In this document: in pieces, positions 12,201 to 21,232 of the stretch | How positions within the stretch are numbered: position 1 is the first letter of the stretch | Layout of the letters: the number at the start of each line of letters is the position of its first letter | From: Nitzschia sp. DOCU1 | Taxonomy: Eukaryota > Bacillariophyta > Bacillariophyceae > Bacillariales > Bacillariaceae | DNA: 45,000 nt | Assembly: GCA_951394045.1 (NCBI GenBank) | Contig: OX595986.1 | Location: forward strand, 1,910,001-1,955,000 | Direction of reading: 5' to 3' | Program-made: the position numbers and the translations under genes | The notes under the pieces: generated by a model | Told to the model about the DNA's origin: nothing | What the model saw: the letters and a program-made list of their open reading frames with translations, nothing else | Databases searched by the model: none

Positions 12201-12563
12201 CGTGGTTTTGACAGTGGCGATTGACGAGTCCGACTCCGACGAACTTCTACCCAGTTCTGGAATCGGGTCTTCATATTCATCAGTAAAGTTCACTCCTCCC
12301 ATTGTTCCTAGAATACGCCGATCCAAGGAAGAATACTCTTCTTGCACGATGCTGCGACTTCCGTCAGGATTCACTACTCGTTTTCGAACAGTAACACTGC
12401 CATCTGGATTGATCATTTCTGAAATTCTCGATTGATTTCCAGTCATTGGCTCCCCATATGCGATGCCCCATTGGCCATTAGTTCGAGTCCTAACTGTTCT
12501 TTGTCCAGTCGACGACGAGGCCGAGGGCGAGAGAGGTGGAGGGCGAAAAATACCTGGCGGCAT
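9203..12563 (-). CDS. Multi-PDZ scaffold-like protein with a long disordered Ser-rich N-terminus
   Basis: Exons are 12563-11006 and 10917-9203. The intron (11005-10918) has donor GTACGT and acceptor TTGCAG, in phase 1. Splicing joins the two halves of the first PDZ domain (NAKEAL to DIVRRATD), which supports the model. The product is 1090 residues. Residues 1-445 are Ser/Asp/Pro-rich and probably disordered. Four PDZ domains follow at about 449-540, 623-708, 760-843 and 950-1031; each has a late strand resembling GDxVLxINGVDF. A hairpin-like motif xPDGSxxVxxE recurs outside the PDZ domains: twice near residues 50-70, once as NTDGSHTVVEE before PDZ2, and twice between PDZ3 and PDZ4. No catalytic or membrane domain is visible, so a scaffolding or peptide-binding role is inferred. 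The last 55 or so residues are unlike PDZ, and another open frame overlaps there, so the exact C-terminus is less certain. Confidence 0.87.
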
Positions 12564-13381
12564 TCCGATGGATATTCGGGATTGAGAGCGAGCTTCTCCG
12601 GTCTCCTGAGTCTGGATGAAGTCCTGTGGCAGCTATTAGCTGATAATGGTGTGAAGAGAGAGTGTGTGTGTGTGTGGTGTATCGAGCAACTTTTTGATAT
12701 AATGTATCAAAGAGACGATCGTCGGTTTGCCACTACTTGCTTCACCTTCGTTCCAACGCCATTTTTGTAATTTATTCTGGGGTCACTCGCAGCTTTGGCG
12801 GGTTGCGCGCTGTTTCAGTCGGGTGAACGGATCCGCATTGAGTCCGATATTCCGAAAATACATGAGAAGGTATACGTGACTGTATATATGGATTTTCCTA
12901 TGTAACAGTATTTTGCGCGCATGTACATCTAAATATCCATAATTTGTAATTGGCTTTAGAAATATATTCTATCACATAAAATTGCAGCCAAACGAACGCA
13001 CTGAAGTATGCACGGACGGTCCAAGCGGTTAGTAGGTACGATCACATACATACAACACTGTCGATCTGATTGAATCGACTGCTGCAATCCACAATCGTCT
13101 AGCGGTCCGTGAATGACGGCCGCTGTACGATAGTGCACCGTAAAATGATGTGTGACAAACAAACCCTCCAAAGGAATTTATCCCTTCAAAGAGTGCTAAG
13201 CTGATGCTGTTGCTGATGATTTCTTATTTGTGAGTGTTTATTCTGATGTGTTTGTTCTCGTCGTCGTCGAGTGAGCATCCAAAGACGATCTTCTATCCTC
13301 CGACTTATACCTAGCCATCTGTGCTAGATACATACTGGTCTTGCAGTCATACATTTCCTATCCTAAATTCTATCACTCCCC
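12564..13381. other. Intergenic, promoter side of the PDZ gene
   Basis: No credible gene, tRNA or repeat family was recognised apart from a GT microsatellite. The PDZ gene promoter should lie at the left end. AT content rises near 12840-12970. Confidence 0.5.
12662..12676. repeat. GT dinucleotide microsatellite
   Basis: Seven GT units in a row, about 100 bp upstream of the PDZ gene start codon. Confidence 0.85.
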
Positions 13382-14195
13382 TGCACTATGCTGAAAGTAC
13401 GATGAAAAAGTTGTAGTGTGTGAAAATTATGATATCTAGATTATGGCTGATTCTATCGCTTGCTAGATCTTGGAGCCTTCTCTCCATTCCTTCTGCATAT
13501 GTTGGATGTAACTCCAACCAATCTAGGATAGTAGATGCCCCTCGGCTCTCTAGTAGCTAGAGACCATTGGAGCTTGTATTACAGCTTGGCACCTTCTACT
13601 AGTTCGATATCATAGGGGCCCCCATGCCATCGGCCGAGGGTACCATCGAATAGAGATTGGTATTTTGTCAGTAGCTTCTCTAGCTTACTCTGTTCATCTT
13701 TACTAAGGTGCATTTGCTCTCTAGCAATATTTTGCACATTGGCTTTCTTGTACTTTGTGTCAAGAATTTCCTTGACACGGTCGGACATCTTGTGCACTAC
13801 TCTGAAAGGAAAAGGAACCACTCTTCGGGTGTTCCGTCGGTGAAATGCAGGTGCTTGACGCATCGCATCAATGACTTTTTGTCTTTCGGTTGATACGTAA
13901 GTCATATTGACTATATGCTCCATCCTTGAGCTCCTTTGGCTCGGGCCGTTCAATGCTGATCGGCGCTGATTTGAAGCCCTGCTTCTTGGCAGCGGCCTTC
14001 TTAGGAATGCTGTTCATCTTGCTCATGTGTGTAACGTGGAGTGTTAACACTGTGCACTACGCTGAAAGTTGGAGTAGTGTGTGAAAATTATAACATCGAG
14101 ACTATCGCTGATTCTATCGCTTCTAGAACACCGGAGGCTTCCTTCCACTCTTCTTTCATGCGTTGGATGCAATCCCAACGCATCTAGGATCTTAG
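13382..14195 (-). mobile_element. Gypsy copy C: short internal-deletion derivative of the local Gypsy family
   Basis: Read on the minus strand, the order is LTR fragment (14195-14053), leader with AGTGTTAACACT, gag 5' end (14019 to about 13808), an 18-nt stretch resembling the LTR terminus (about 13790-13807), a short pol piece (about 13789-13581), then a second LTR fragment (13580-13382). The LTRs start with the family terminus TGCACTA and diverge strongly from the younger copies. The right LTR fragment abuts the plus-strand LTR of copy B at 14196. No target duplication can be read because one LTR is cut. It cannot be autonomous. Confidence 0.8.
13579..14019 (-). pseudogene. Fused gag/pol remnant in copy C
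   Basis: A 124-residue open frame (13953-13579) joins unrelated parts. Its N-terminal part is gag sequence read out of frame. Its C-terminal part is a true pol segment with HLSKDEQSKLEKLL and LFDGTLGRW, which in intact copies lies between protease and reverse transcriptase. The gag N-terminus (SIPKKAAAKKQGFKSAPI) is readable in the overlapping minus-strand frame from 14019. No protease, RT or integrase motif remains. Confidence 0.75.
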
Positions 14196-14622
14196 TGCAG
14201 TAGACTAGAACACCCCTCTAGAACTAACAAGTAGTTAGCACGATACTGTACACACAATGGCCTACGTGTAGTACATATATATCATACATACACACCTAAG
14301 CTGAGGTCGACTTGGTCGGACGTCCGTGGACGCATGGACAGACAAGCAAGGCCGGCGCAGCTGACCAGCAATGACGTGCCGTCGGTGCGAGCGCGGCGAG
14401 CCGTTGACATTACTACTGGAATCATAGTTCCAATGGCTCCTAGCTAGAGAGTAGAAGGAGATCCAATGCTCTAGATTGGTTGGAGTTGCAATCAACATCT
14501 GTTCAACGCATAGGAGAAGGAATGGAGGGAAGACTCCAATATCTGGAAGCAATAGATGAGCGATAAAGTAGATTCATAATTTACACACTACAAGACTTTC
14601 ATCCTACTTTCAGCGTAGTGCA
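14196..14622 (+). repeat. 5' LTR of Gypsy copy B (427 bp)
   Basis: It begins TGCAGTAGAC and ends GTAGTGCA, followed by C and then AGTGTTAACACT. It aligns along its whole length with the 420 bp LTRs of copy A but has numerous substitutions and a longer AT stretch near 14270-14295. Confidence 0.85.
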
Positions 14623-14668
14623 CAGTGTTAACACTCCACGTTACACGCATGAGCAAAGATGAAGATTG

Positions 14669-15088
14669 TGCAGTACACTAGAATACCCCTCTAGAACTAA
14701 CAAGTAGTTATCACGATACCGTACACACAATGGCCTACGTGTAGTACATACATACATACCTAAGCTGAGGTCGACTTGGTCGGACGTCCGTGGACGCATG
14801 GACAGACGAGCAAGGCCGGCGCAGCTGACGAGCAATGACGCGCCGTCGGTGCAAGCGCGGCGAGCCGTCGACGTTACTACTGGAACCATAGTTCCAACGG
14901 CTCCTAGCTAGAGAGTAGAAGGAGATCCAATGCTCTAGATTAGTTGGAGTTGCAATCAACATCCGTTCAACGCATAGGAGAAGGAATGGAGGGAAGACTC
15001 CAAGATCTGGAAGCGATAGATGAGCGATAAAGTAGATATCATAATTTACACACACTACAAACTTTCATCCTACTTTCAGCGTAGTGCA
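14669..15088 (+). repeat. 5' LTR of Gypsy copy A (420 bp)
   Basis: Termini are TGCAGTACAC and AGCGTAGTGCA, obeying the TG...CA rule. It is nearly identical to 19748-20167; the two differences I see are GTGCAAGCG versus GTGCGAGCG and GGCGAGCCG versus GGCAAGCCG. Confidence 0.95.
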
Positions 15089-15089
15089 C

Positions 15090-15101
15090 AGTGTTAACAC
15101 T
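15090..15101. other. 12-bp palindrome AGTGTTAACACT at the expected primer-binding-site position
   Basis: One base after the 5' LTR lies the perfect palindrome AGTGTTAACACT. It is kept next to the 5' LTR in copies B (14624-14635), C, F and G. A standard tRNA primer-binding site would start with TGG near the LTR edge, and I do not see one. Confidence 0.6.
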
Positions 15102-15124
15102 CCACGTTACACGCGTGAGCAAAG

Positions 15125-16306
15125 ATGAAGATCGCAAACAGCATCCCAAAGAAGACCGCTGCCGAGAAGCAGGGCTTCAAGTCAGCGCCGATCAGTATTG
15201 AAAGGCCCGAGCCGAAGGAGCTCAAAGATGGTGCGTATAGTCAGTATGACTTGCGTATTGATCCAAAAGATAAGAAATCGTTGACGCGACGCGTCAAACA
15301 ACCGCATTTCACCGACGGAACACCCGAAGAGTGGTTCCTCTTCCTTATTGGACTTAAGGATGTGATCGCGGGTCAGGACCTAGCCACGGGACCTCAGCAA
15401 TATGCTCTAACACGCAATTTGCTGAAAGGCCAGGTATTGGCGGCTTTCAATGCGAAGGCCTCGGAACTCAAAACCGAAAACAACGATAATTTCGAGAAAT
15501 GTTTGCACGCGGTGACGGCTTATGTCCTCCCAAAACGCGCGGTGCAACTTCAAAAACGCTATATGCGTCGGATCTGCCGAAAGCCCCCGACGATGACAAT
15601 GAAGGCGTATGTGGCTCGTTTCCGCGAGCTGAACGAGTACCTCGCACTGTTCGACGAGAAAGGCGAGAAAAACAAAATCCCCGACGACGAGCTCATGGAA
15701 AATTGCGAATTTGGAATCCCCGCCAAATGGCGTAAGGAGATGATTCTACAAGGATTCGAGCCGGTTGAACACACGGTTCAGGACTTCGTAGACTTCTGCG
15801 AACGGTTGGAAGCTACAGAGGAAATCAACGAGGCCCTCAGCAAGAAGGCAGACAAACACGGCAAGTCGAATGACGAAAATCCCTCGAAGAGGAAGCGCGG
15901 AGGCCCGAGAGCGGGAACCGACGGTAAGGCCAAATATGATTGTCTTTATCATGGTGCTAACAATACCCATGCTACCCATGATTGCCTTATTCTAAAGGAC
16001 CAAGCGAAGAAAATGGCGGCTGCCCATTCGAATGTCGGCGGTCGTTTCAAAAAGGCCCGCTTTGAAAACAAAACTTGGCGTCGCAGCGATGGAGACAGCG
16101 ACGGCGAAAAGAAGAAGAAAACGGGCGAGCTCCACGCCTACATTAAGTCGATGGTCGACAATGCGGTCAAGCAATCTGCAAAGAAACGCAAGGCCGAAGA
16201 TCCTCCTTCGATGGACAATTTTAACTACGACATGGATGATCTCAACGATCTTCCGGATTTCGACAAGCTCAGTGTCAGCAGCGACAGCGATGTCGAAATG
16301 GATTGA
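15125..16306 (+). CDS. gag: Gag polyprotein of Gypsy copy A
   Basis: This is the structural protein that forms the virus-like particle and binds element RNA, 393 residues. The ATG lies 37 bp after the 5' LTR and is the first after the leader. A retrotransposon gag core covers roughly 50-240. A zinc-knuckle variant, CLYHGANNTHATHDC, starts at Cys273 (pattern Cys-X2-His-X5-His-X4-Cys, known from other Gypsy gags). The C-terminal part is Lys-rich and then acidic, ending with VEMD before UGA. The stop codon is in frame with pol and is followed by CGG. The sequence is nearly identical to the gags of copies F and G. Confidence 0.93.
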   Translation: MKIANSIPKKTAAEKQGFKSAPISIERPEPKELKDGAYSQYDLRIDPKDKKSLTRRVKQPHFTDGTPEEWFLFLIGLKDVIAGQDLATGPQQYALTRNLLKGQVLAAFNAKASELKTENNDNFEKCLHAVTAYVLPKRAVQLQKRYMRRICRKPPTMTMKAYVARFRELNEYLALFDEKGEKNKIPDDELMENCEFGIPAKWRKEMILQGFEPVEHTVQDFVDFCERLEATEEINEALSKKADKHGKSNDENPSKRKRGGPRAGTDGKAKYDCLYHGANNTHATHDCLILKDQAKKMAAAHSNVGGRFKKARFENKTWRRSDGDSDGEKKKKTGELHAYIKSMVDNAVKQSAKKRKAEDPPSMDNFNYDMDDLNDLPDFDKLSVSSDSDVEMD

Positions 16307-16309
16307 CGG
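16304..16309 (+). promoter_or_regulatory. Putative readthrough stop UGA-CGG between gag and pol
   Basis: gag ends with TGA at 16304-16306, followed by CGG. The frame then stays open without any stop to 19717, so pol is in frame with gag. UGA-CGG is a known leaky (type II) readthrough context in some plant RNA viruses. The same TGA CGG is kept in copies D, F and G. Confidence 0.55.
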
Positions 16310-16318
16310 TGTGAGCCG

Positions 16319-19300
16319 GTGACTACGTGTGAATACAATAATAAAAATAGTGGTGAATTGAACGATTACACTAGTTTTAGCCGTAGCAACGATGTCCAAC
16401 AGATGGAATCATTCTACAATAACGATCGCGTAACAAGCGTAACACAAAATTTGCAAAATTCACACGCAGGGAAATCTCGAAGTTTCAGCTCTCTCGATGC
16501 ATGTCTGGCGGAAGCACAGCGCGAGCGCGAGCTTTATCTGTTAAGTACGATTCGAGGTAGTCAAACCGCAGGCTCCAATAAACGACAAAAAACAAACCAT
16601 CTCGTACCGATCACGTTTGCTCGTGTTAATCAACGCGGCGGGCGGCGGCAACAAGTAGTAACCGTCAAGGCACTTCTTGATTCTGGCGGTAGCGGCTGTC
16701 TCTGGAAGAAGAGCAGTGCTCGTAAACTAAAGATAAAAACTCAGAAGTCGACTACTGTATTCACGACTATGAGCGGTAGCTATGAGTGCACTGAGCGCGT
16801 GACCACGCAACTCAGTCTACCAGAACTACACGACGATCGATTGATCGAGTGGGACTTCCACCTAGCGGACGATCTAGGCAACTACGATATGATTATAGGC
16901 AGAGACCTCTTGCAAGAGCTAGGTCTAGTGATCGATTTCAAAGCTATGGAAGTAGAATGGGACGACGCACGAATGCCAATGAAAGATATAAATGCGACGG
17001 CGGCGACGTCGTACCATGTACATGAACGCGGACACGTCGATGAGATGTCGGACCGCGTCAAAGAAATTCTCGACGCCAAGTACGAGAAAGCCGATGCGCG
17101 TAGCATCGCTAGAGAGCAAGCTCACCTTAGTAAGGATGAGCAAAGTAAGCTAGAACAGCTACTGACAAAATATCAGACTCTATTCGATGGAACCCTCGGC
17201 CGATGGCGTGGGGCCCCCTACGATATCGAACTAGTAGAAGGTGCCAAGCCGTACCATGCTAGAGCGTACCCCGTACCGAAAGCGTATGAGCGTACCCTCC
17301 GTGATGAAGTCGAACGACTCTGTCAAGTCGGAGTACTCAAAAAGGTGAACCGCTCCGAATGGGGTGCGCCCACCTTTATCATCCCCAAAAAGGATGGAAC
17401 AGTTCGATTCATCAACGATTTCCGAGAATTGAACAAACGGATTAAACGCAAGCCGTATCCAATCCCGAAGATTCAGGACTTACTGATGAAGCTAGAAGGC
17501 TTTCAGTACGCGACGAGTCTCGACCTCAACATGGGTTACTACCACATAGAGTTAAGCCCAGATAGTAAGAAGCTATGTACTATCGTACTCCCTTGGGGTA
17601 AGTACGAAATGCAACGCTTGCCGATGGGACTCTCGAATAGTCCCGACATCTTCCAAGAGAAAATGGGCACCCTCTTTGAAGATCTAGAGTACGTACGAGT
17701 GTACATCGACGATCTACTAGAATTAACTAAAGGCGATTTTAATGACCACCTAGAGAAGCTAGAAGTCATCTTCAAACGCCTACGTGACACCGGTCTCAAG
17801 GTGAATGCCCAAAAATCCTTCTTCGCCCGAGGCGAATTGGAGTATCTTGGGTACTGGATAACGCGAGACGGAATCCAGCCAGTCGCAAAGAAGGTAGAAG
17901 CTATTCACGCTATGAAAGCACCTACTAACAAACGCGAGCTACGTAAGTTCATAGGCGTAGTTAACTACTATCGCGACATGTGGATTCGTCGCTCCGAAGT
18001 TCTAGCCCCTCTGAGTGCGCTAACTTCTAAAGAAGCCAAATGGCAATGGGGTCCAGTCGAGCAGAATGCCTTCGACACGATGAAACGAATAATAAGTAAG
18101 CAGACCCTACTAACATACCCCGACTTCAACATACCTTTCGAAATACACACCGATGCTAGTCATACTCAGCTAGGTGCAGTGTTATCGCAACGCGGGAAAC
18201 CGATTGCGTTCTATAGTCGAAAATTAAATCCGGCGCAAACGCGCTACACTACGACGGAACGAGAGCTTTTAGCTATCGTGGAAACACTTAAGGAATTTCG
18301 CAATATCCTTTTAGGACAGCGAATCAAAGTCTTCACAGACCATAAAAACCTCACGTATAAAGAATTTAACACGGAGCGCGTCATGCGTTGGCGCCTCTTA
18401 ATCGAGGAGTTTGGCCCCGAACTCGTCTATATCAAGGGCGAACATAACATCGTTGCGGACGCGCTTAGTCGACTCGATCTCGACGATAGAGCTTTCCCCG
18501 AATCTCACTTAAATGAGTTTTTGGCGGGCGACGAGCTACCGCGCGATGCATTCCCCCTCACTTACAAGAACATAGCGCGCATGCAGAATGCCGACCGCGC
18601 CTTATTATCCAAAGTACGTACAAACCCGCGATATTCAGTCAAAGTCTATCGTGGGGGCGGAAAGAAACGAGAACTAATAGTACGCGAGGACAAGATTGTT
18701 CTCCCAACGAGTCTCCAGAAACGGTGCGTCAAGTGGTATCACGAGATGCTCTGTCACCCAGGAGAGACACGTACCGAACAAACGATTCGGCAACACTTCT
18801 ACTGGAAGAACATCCGCGGCGACGTCGAGCGGATTTGCAAGTCTTGCCCTACGTGTCAGCTCACGAAGCGGAAGACGATTAAGTACGGACACCTTCCACC
18901 CAAGGCGGCGGAGATCGACCCCTGGGATACGCTATGTGTCGACCTGATAGGTCCATACAAGATAAAACAACTAGGTAGTAAGAAGACACTACAACTGTGG
19001 TGTCTCACTATGATAGATCCCGCAACCGGATGGTTCGAGATGGTGCGTATAGCAAATAAGGAAGCCTTTTCGATAGCCAGTGCGGCCGAAATGGCGTGGT
19101 TCACGCGATATCCGTGGCCACAAAAGATTATTTATGACCGCGGAACTGAATTCATGGGAGAATTCCGAAGAATGGTGCGCAAAGATTATGGCGTAATGAC
19201 CAAGCCAATCACAGCGCGAAATCCACAAGCTAACTCAATTATCGAGCGAGTTCACCAAACCATCGGGAACATGATTCGCACTTTCGAGTTGCAAAACTCC

Positions 19301-19717
19301 GAAGACACGGAGTCACTGGACGGAGTCCTCGCAGCCACTATGTTCGCAGTACGCGCAACGTATCACACAACGATGCAAGCGACGCCATCACAACTCGTGT
19401 TTGGCCGCGACGCTATTCTCAATACCCGGTTCGAAGCTAACTGGAAATTAATTAAGGAACGAAAACAATCTCGTATTATTCAAAATAACGAAGCTGAAAA
19501 CAAGACGCGAAGAGTTTACCGGTATCGCGTGGGACAAAAGGTAATGGTCCGTAATGAACCATCCCGCAAGTATGGGACAAATCCTTATAGCGGTCCGTAT
19601 GAGATCGTGTACATTAATGACAATGGCTCTATTCGCATTAGGAAAGGAGCCGTGCAGCAAACATACAATATCCGGAATTTGCATCCGTACGAGGAACGCG
19701 ATGCTGCTGACGAGTGA
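16319..19717 (+). CDS. pol: Pol polyprotein (protease, RT, RNase H, integrase) of Gypsy copy A
   Basis: The open frame from 16319 encodes 1132 residues and starts with GTG; the first in-frame ATG is at 16403. Because gag is in the same frame, readthrough would give about 1530 residues, and that is the more likely form. Motifs, numbered from 16319: aspartic protease LLDSGGSG with Asp121; RT with YIDD at 462-465 and upstream FINDFRELNK; RNase H with HTDASHTQLGAV and a TTTERELLA segment; integrase zinc finger with His808/His812 and the Cys pair in KSCPTCQ; catalytic Asp875, Asp940 and Glu976 (D-X64-D-X35-E); and a C-terminal GPY/F module. All catalytic residues are present and there is no frameshift. 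Confidence 0.94.
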   Translation: MTTCEYNNKNSGELNDYTSFSRSNDVQQMESFYNNDRVTSVTQNLQNSHAGKSRSFSSLDACLAEAQRERELYLLSTIRGSQTAGSNKRQKTNHLVPITFARVNQRGGRRQQVVTVKALLDSGGSGCLWKKSSARKLKIKTQKSTTVFTTMSGSYECTERVTTQLSLPELHDDRLIEWDFHLADDLGNYDMIIGRDLLQELGLVIDFKAMEVEWDDARMPMKDINATAATSYHVHERGHVDEMSDRVKEILDAKYEKADARSIAREQAHLSKDEQSKLEQLLTKYQTLFDGTLGRWRGAPYDIELVEGAKPYHARAYPVPKAYERTLRDEVERLCQVGVLKKVNRSEWGAPTFIIPKKDGTVRFINDFRELNKRIKRKPYPIPKIQDLLMKLEGFQYATSLDLNMGYYHIELSPDSKKLCTIVLPWGKYEMQRLPMGLSNSPDIFQEKMGTLFEDLEYVRVYIDDLLELTKGDFNDHLEKLEVIFKRLRDTGLKVNAQKSFFARGELEYLGYWITRDGIQPVAKKVEAIHAMKAPTNKRELRKFIGVVNYYRDMWIRRSEVLAPLSALTSKEAKWQWGPVEQNAFDTMKRIISKQTLLTYPDFNIPFEIHTDASHTQLGAVLSQRGKPIAFYSRKLNPAQTRYTTTERELLAIVETLKEFRNILLGQRIKVFTDHKNLTYKEFNTERVMRWRLLIEEFGPELVYIKGEHNIVADALSRLDLDDRAFPESHLNEFLAGDELPRDAFPLTYKNIARMQNADRALLSKVRTNPRYSVKVYRGGGKKRELIVREDKIVLPTSLQKRCVKWYHEMLCHPGETRTEQTIRQHFYWKNIRGDVERICKSCPTCQLTKRKTIKYGHLPPKAAEIDPWDTLCVDLIGPYKIKQLGSKKTLQLWCLTMIDPATGWFEMVRIANKEAFSIASAAEMAWFTRYPWPQKIIYDRGTEFMGEFRRMVRKDYGVMTKPITARNPQANSIIERVHQTIGNMIRTFELQNSEDTESLDGVLAATMFAVRATYHTTMQATPSQLVFGRDAILNTRFEANWKLIKERKQSRIIQNNEAENKTRRVYRYRVGQKVMVRNEPSRKYGTNPYSGPYEIVYINDNGSIRIRKGAVQQTYNIRNLHPYEERDAADE

Positions 19718-19736
19718 GCTCTCAGAAGCCCTTGTC

Positions 19737-19747
19737 ATGGGGGCGCA
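19737..19747 (+). other. Polypurine-tract region of Gypsy copy A
   Basis: ATGGGGGCGCA lies directly before the 3' LTR, after the pol stop. The G run fits a plus-strand primer. The same sequence (as TGCGCCCCCAT on the plus strand) borders the 3' LTRs of D, F and G. Confidence 0.6.
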
Positions 19748-20167
19748 TGCAGTACACTAGAATACCCCTCTAGAACTAACAAGTAGTTATCACGATACCG
19801 TACACACAATGGCCTACGTGTAGTACATACATACATACCTAAGCTGAGGTCGACTTGGTCGGACGTCCGTGGACGCATGGACAGACGAGCAAGGCCGGCG
19901 CAGCTGACGAGCAATGACGCGCCGTCGGTGCGAGCGCGGCAAGCCGTCGACGTTACTACTGGAACCATAGTTCCAACGGCTCCTAGCTAGAGAGTAGAAG
20001 GAGATCCAATGCTCTAGATTAGTTGGAGTTGCAATCAACATCCGTTCAACGCATAGGAGAAGGAATGGAGGGAAGACTCCAAGATCTGGAAGCGATAGAT
20101 GAGCGATAAAGTAGATATCATAATTTACACACACTACAAACTTTCATCCTACTTTCAGCGTAGTGCA
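19748..20167 (+). repeat. 3' LTR of Gypsy copy A (420 bp)
   Basis: Starts TGCAGTACAC and ends GTAGTGCA, followed by the ATTG target duplicate at 20168-20171 and then by the interrupted gag of copy B. Confidence 0.95.
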
Positions 20168-20171
20168 ATTG

Positions 20172-21226
20172 CAAACAGCATTCCAAAGAAAGCCGCTGCC
20201 GAGAAGCAGGGCTTCAAGTCAGCGCCAATCAGTATTGAAAGGCCCGAGCCAAAGGAGCTCAAAGATGGTGCATATAGTCAATATGACTTGCATATTGATC
20301 CAAAAGATAAGAAATCGTTGACGCGACGCGTCAAACAACCGCATTTCACCGACGGAACACCCAAAGAGTGGTTCCTTTTCCTTATTGGACTTAAGGATGT
20401 GATCGCGGGTCAGGACCTAGCCACGGGACCTCAGCAATACGCTCTAACATGCAATTTGCTGAAAGGCCAGGTATTGGCGGCTTTCAACGCAAAGGCCTCG
20501 GAACTCAAAGTCGAAAACAACGATAATTTCAAGAAATGTTTGCACGCGGTTACGGCTTATGTCATCCCAAAACGCGCGGTGCAACTTCAAAAGCGCTATA
20601 TGCGTCGGATCTGCCAAAAGCCCCCGACGATGACAATGAAGGCGTATGTAGCTTGGTTCCGCGAGCTGAATGAGTACCTCGCGCTGTTTGACGAGAAAGG
20701 CGAGAAAAACAAAATTCCCGATGACGAACTCATGGAAAATTGCAAATTTGGAATCCCCGCCAAGTGGTGTAAGGAGATGATCCTACAAGGATTTGAGCCG
20801 GTCGAACACATGGTTCAGGACTTTGTAGACTTCTGCGAGCGGTTGGAAGCTACAGAGGAAATCAATGAGGCCCTCAGCAAGAAGGCGGACAAACACGGCA
20901 AGTCGAATGACGAAAATCCCTCAAAGAGGAAGCGCGGAGGCCCGAGAGCGGGAACCGACGGTAAGGCCAAGTACGATTGTCTTTATCATGGTGCTAACAA
21001 TACCCATGCTACCCATGATTGCCTTATTCTAAAGGACCAGGCAAAGAAGATGGCTGCTGCCCATTTGAATGTCGGCGGTCGCTTCAAAAAGGCCTGCTTT
21101 GAAAACAAAACATGGCGTCGCAGCGATGGAGACAGCGATGGCAAAAAGAAGAAGAAAACGGGCGAGCTCCATGCCTACATCAAGTCGATGGTTGACAACG
21201 CGGTCAAGCTGACGCTCGCAAGATAG
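20172..21226 (+). pseudogene. gag remnant of Gypsy copy B
   Basis: This continues the gag frame begun at 14659-14668 before copy A split it. It matches gag of copy A from residue 4 to about 352, including the zinc-knuckle region, but shows many CpG-type changes that alter residues (Arg to Cys, Trp or Gln; Thr to Met; Glu to Lys). The frame ends at 21226, where a deletion joins gag to a short pol piece, so the acidic gag C-terminus and the gag/pol stop are lost. Confidence 0.85.
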
Positions 21227-21232
21227 CCAGCA

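Larger units (their letters stand above)
14669..20167 (+). mobile_element. Gypsy copy A: full-length, apparently intact Ty3/Gypsy retrotransposon nested in copy B
   Basis: A has two 420 bp LTRs (14669-15088 and 19748-20167) that differ at only two sites by eye. It carries an uninterrupted gag and a pol with all expected domains. The 4-bp target duplication ATTG is visible at 14665-14668 and 20168-20171. The domain order protease, RT, RNase H, integrase places it in Ty3/Gypsy. The integrase ends with a GPY/F-type module (NPYSGPYEIV). I see no chromodomain and no env-like frame. Of all the copies here it is the best candidate for an autonomous, recently active element. Confidence 0.95.

Noticed and set aside
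6886..13381. tRNA or other structured RNA genes in the spacers
   Set aside because: I looked for B-box-like GGTTCGA motifs and cloverleaf-compatible arms and found none that hold; a covariance-model search would be decisive.
16882..17143. Many 60-130 codon frames antisense to Gypsy gag and pol
   Set aside because: They mirror real coding sequence on the other strand and recur in each copy with no independent conservation.
14669..20167. Possibility that the Gypsy copies are endogenous retroviruses with an env gene
   Set aside because: There are only about 30 bp between the pol stop and the 3' LTR in copy A, and no third gene.
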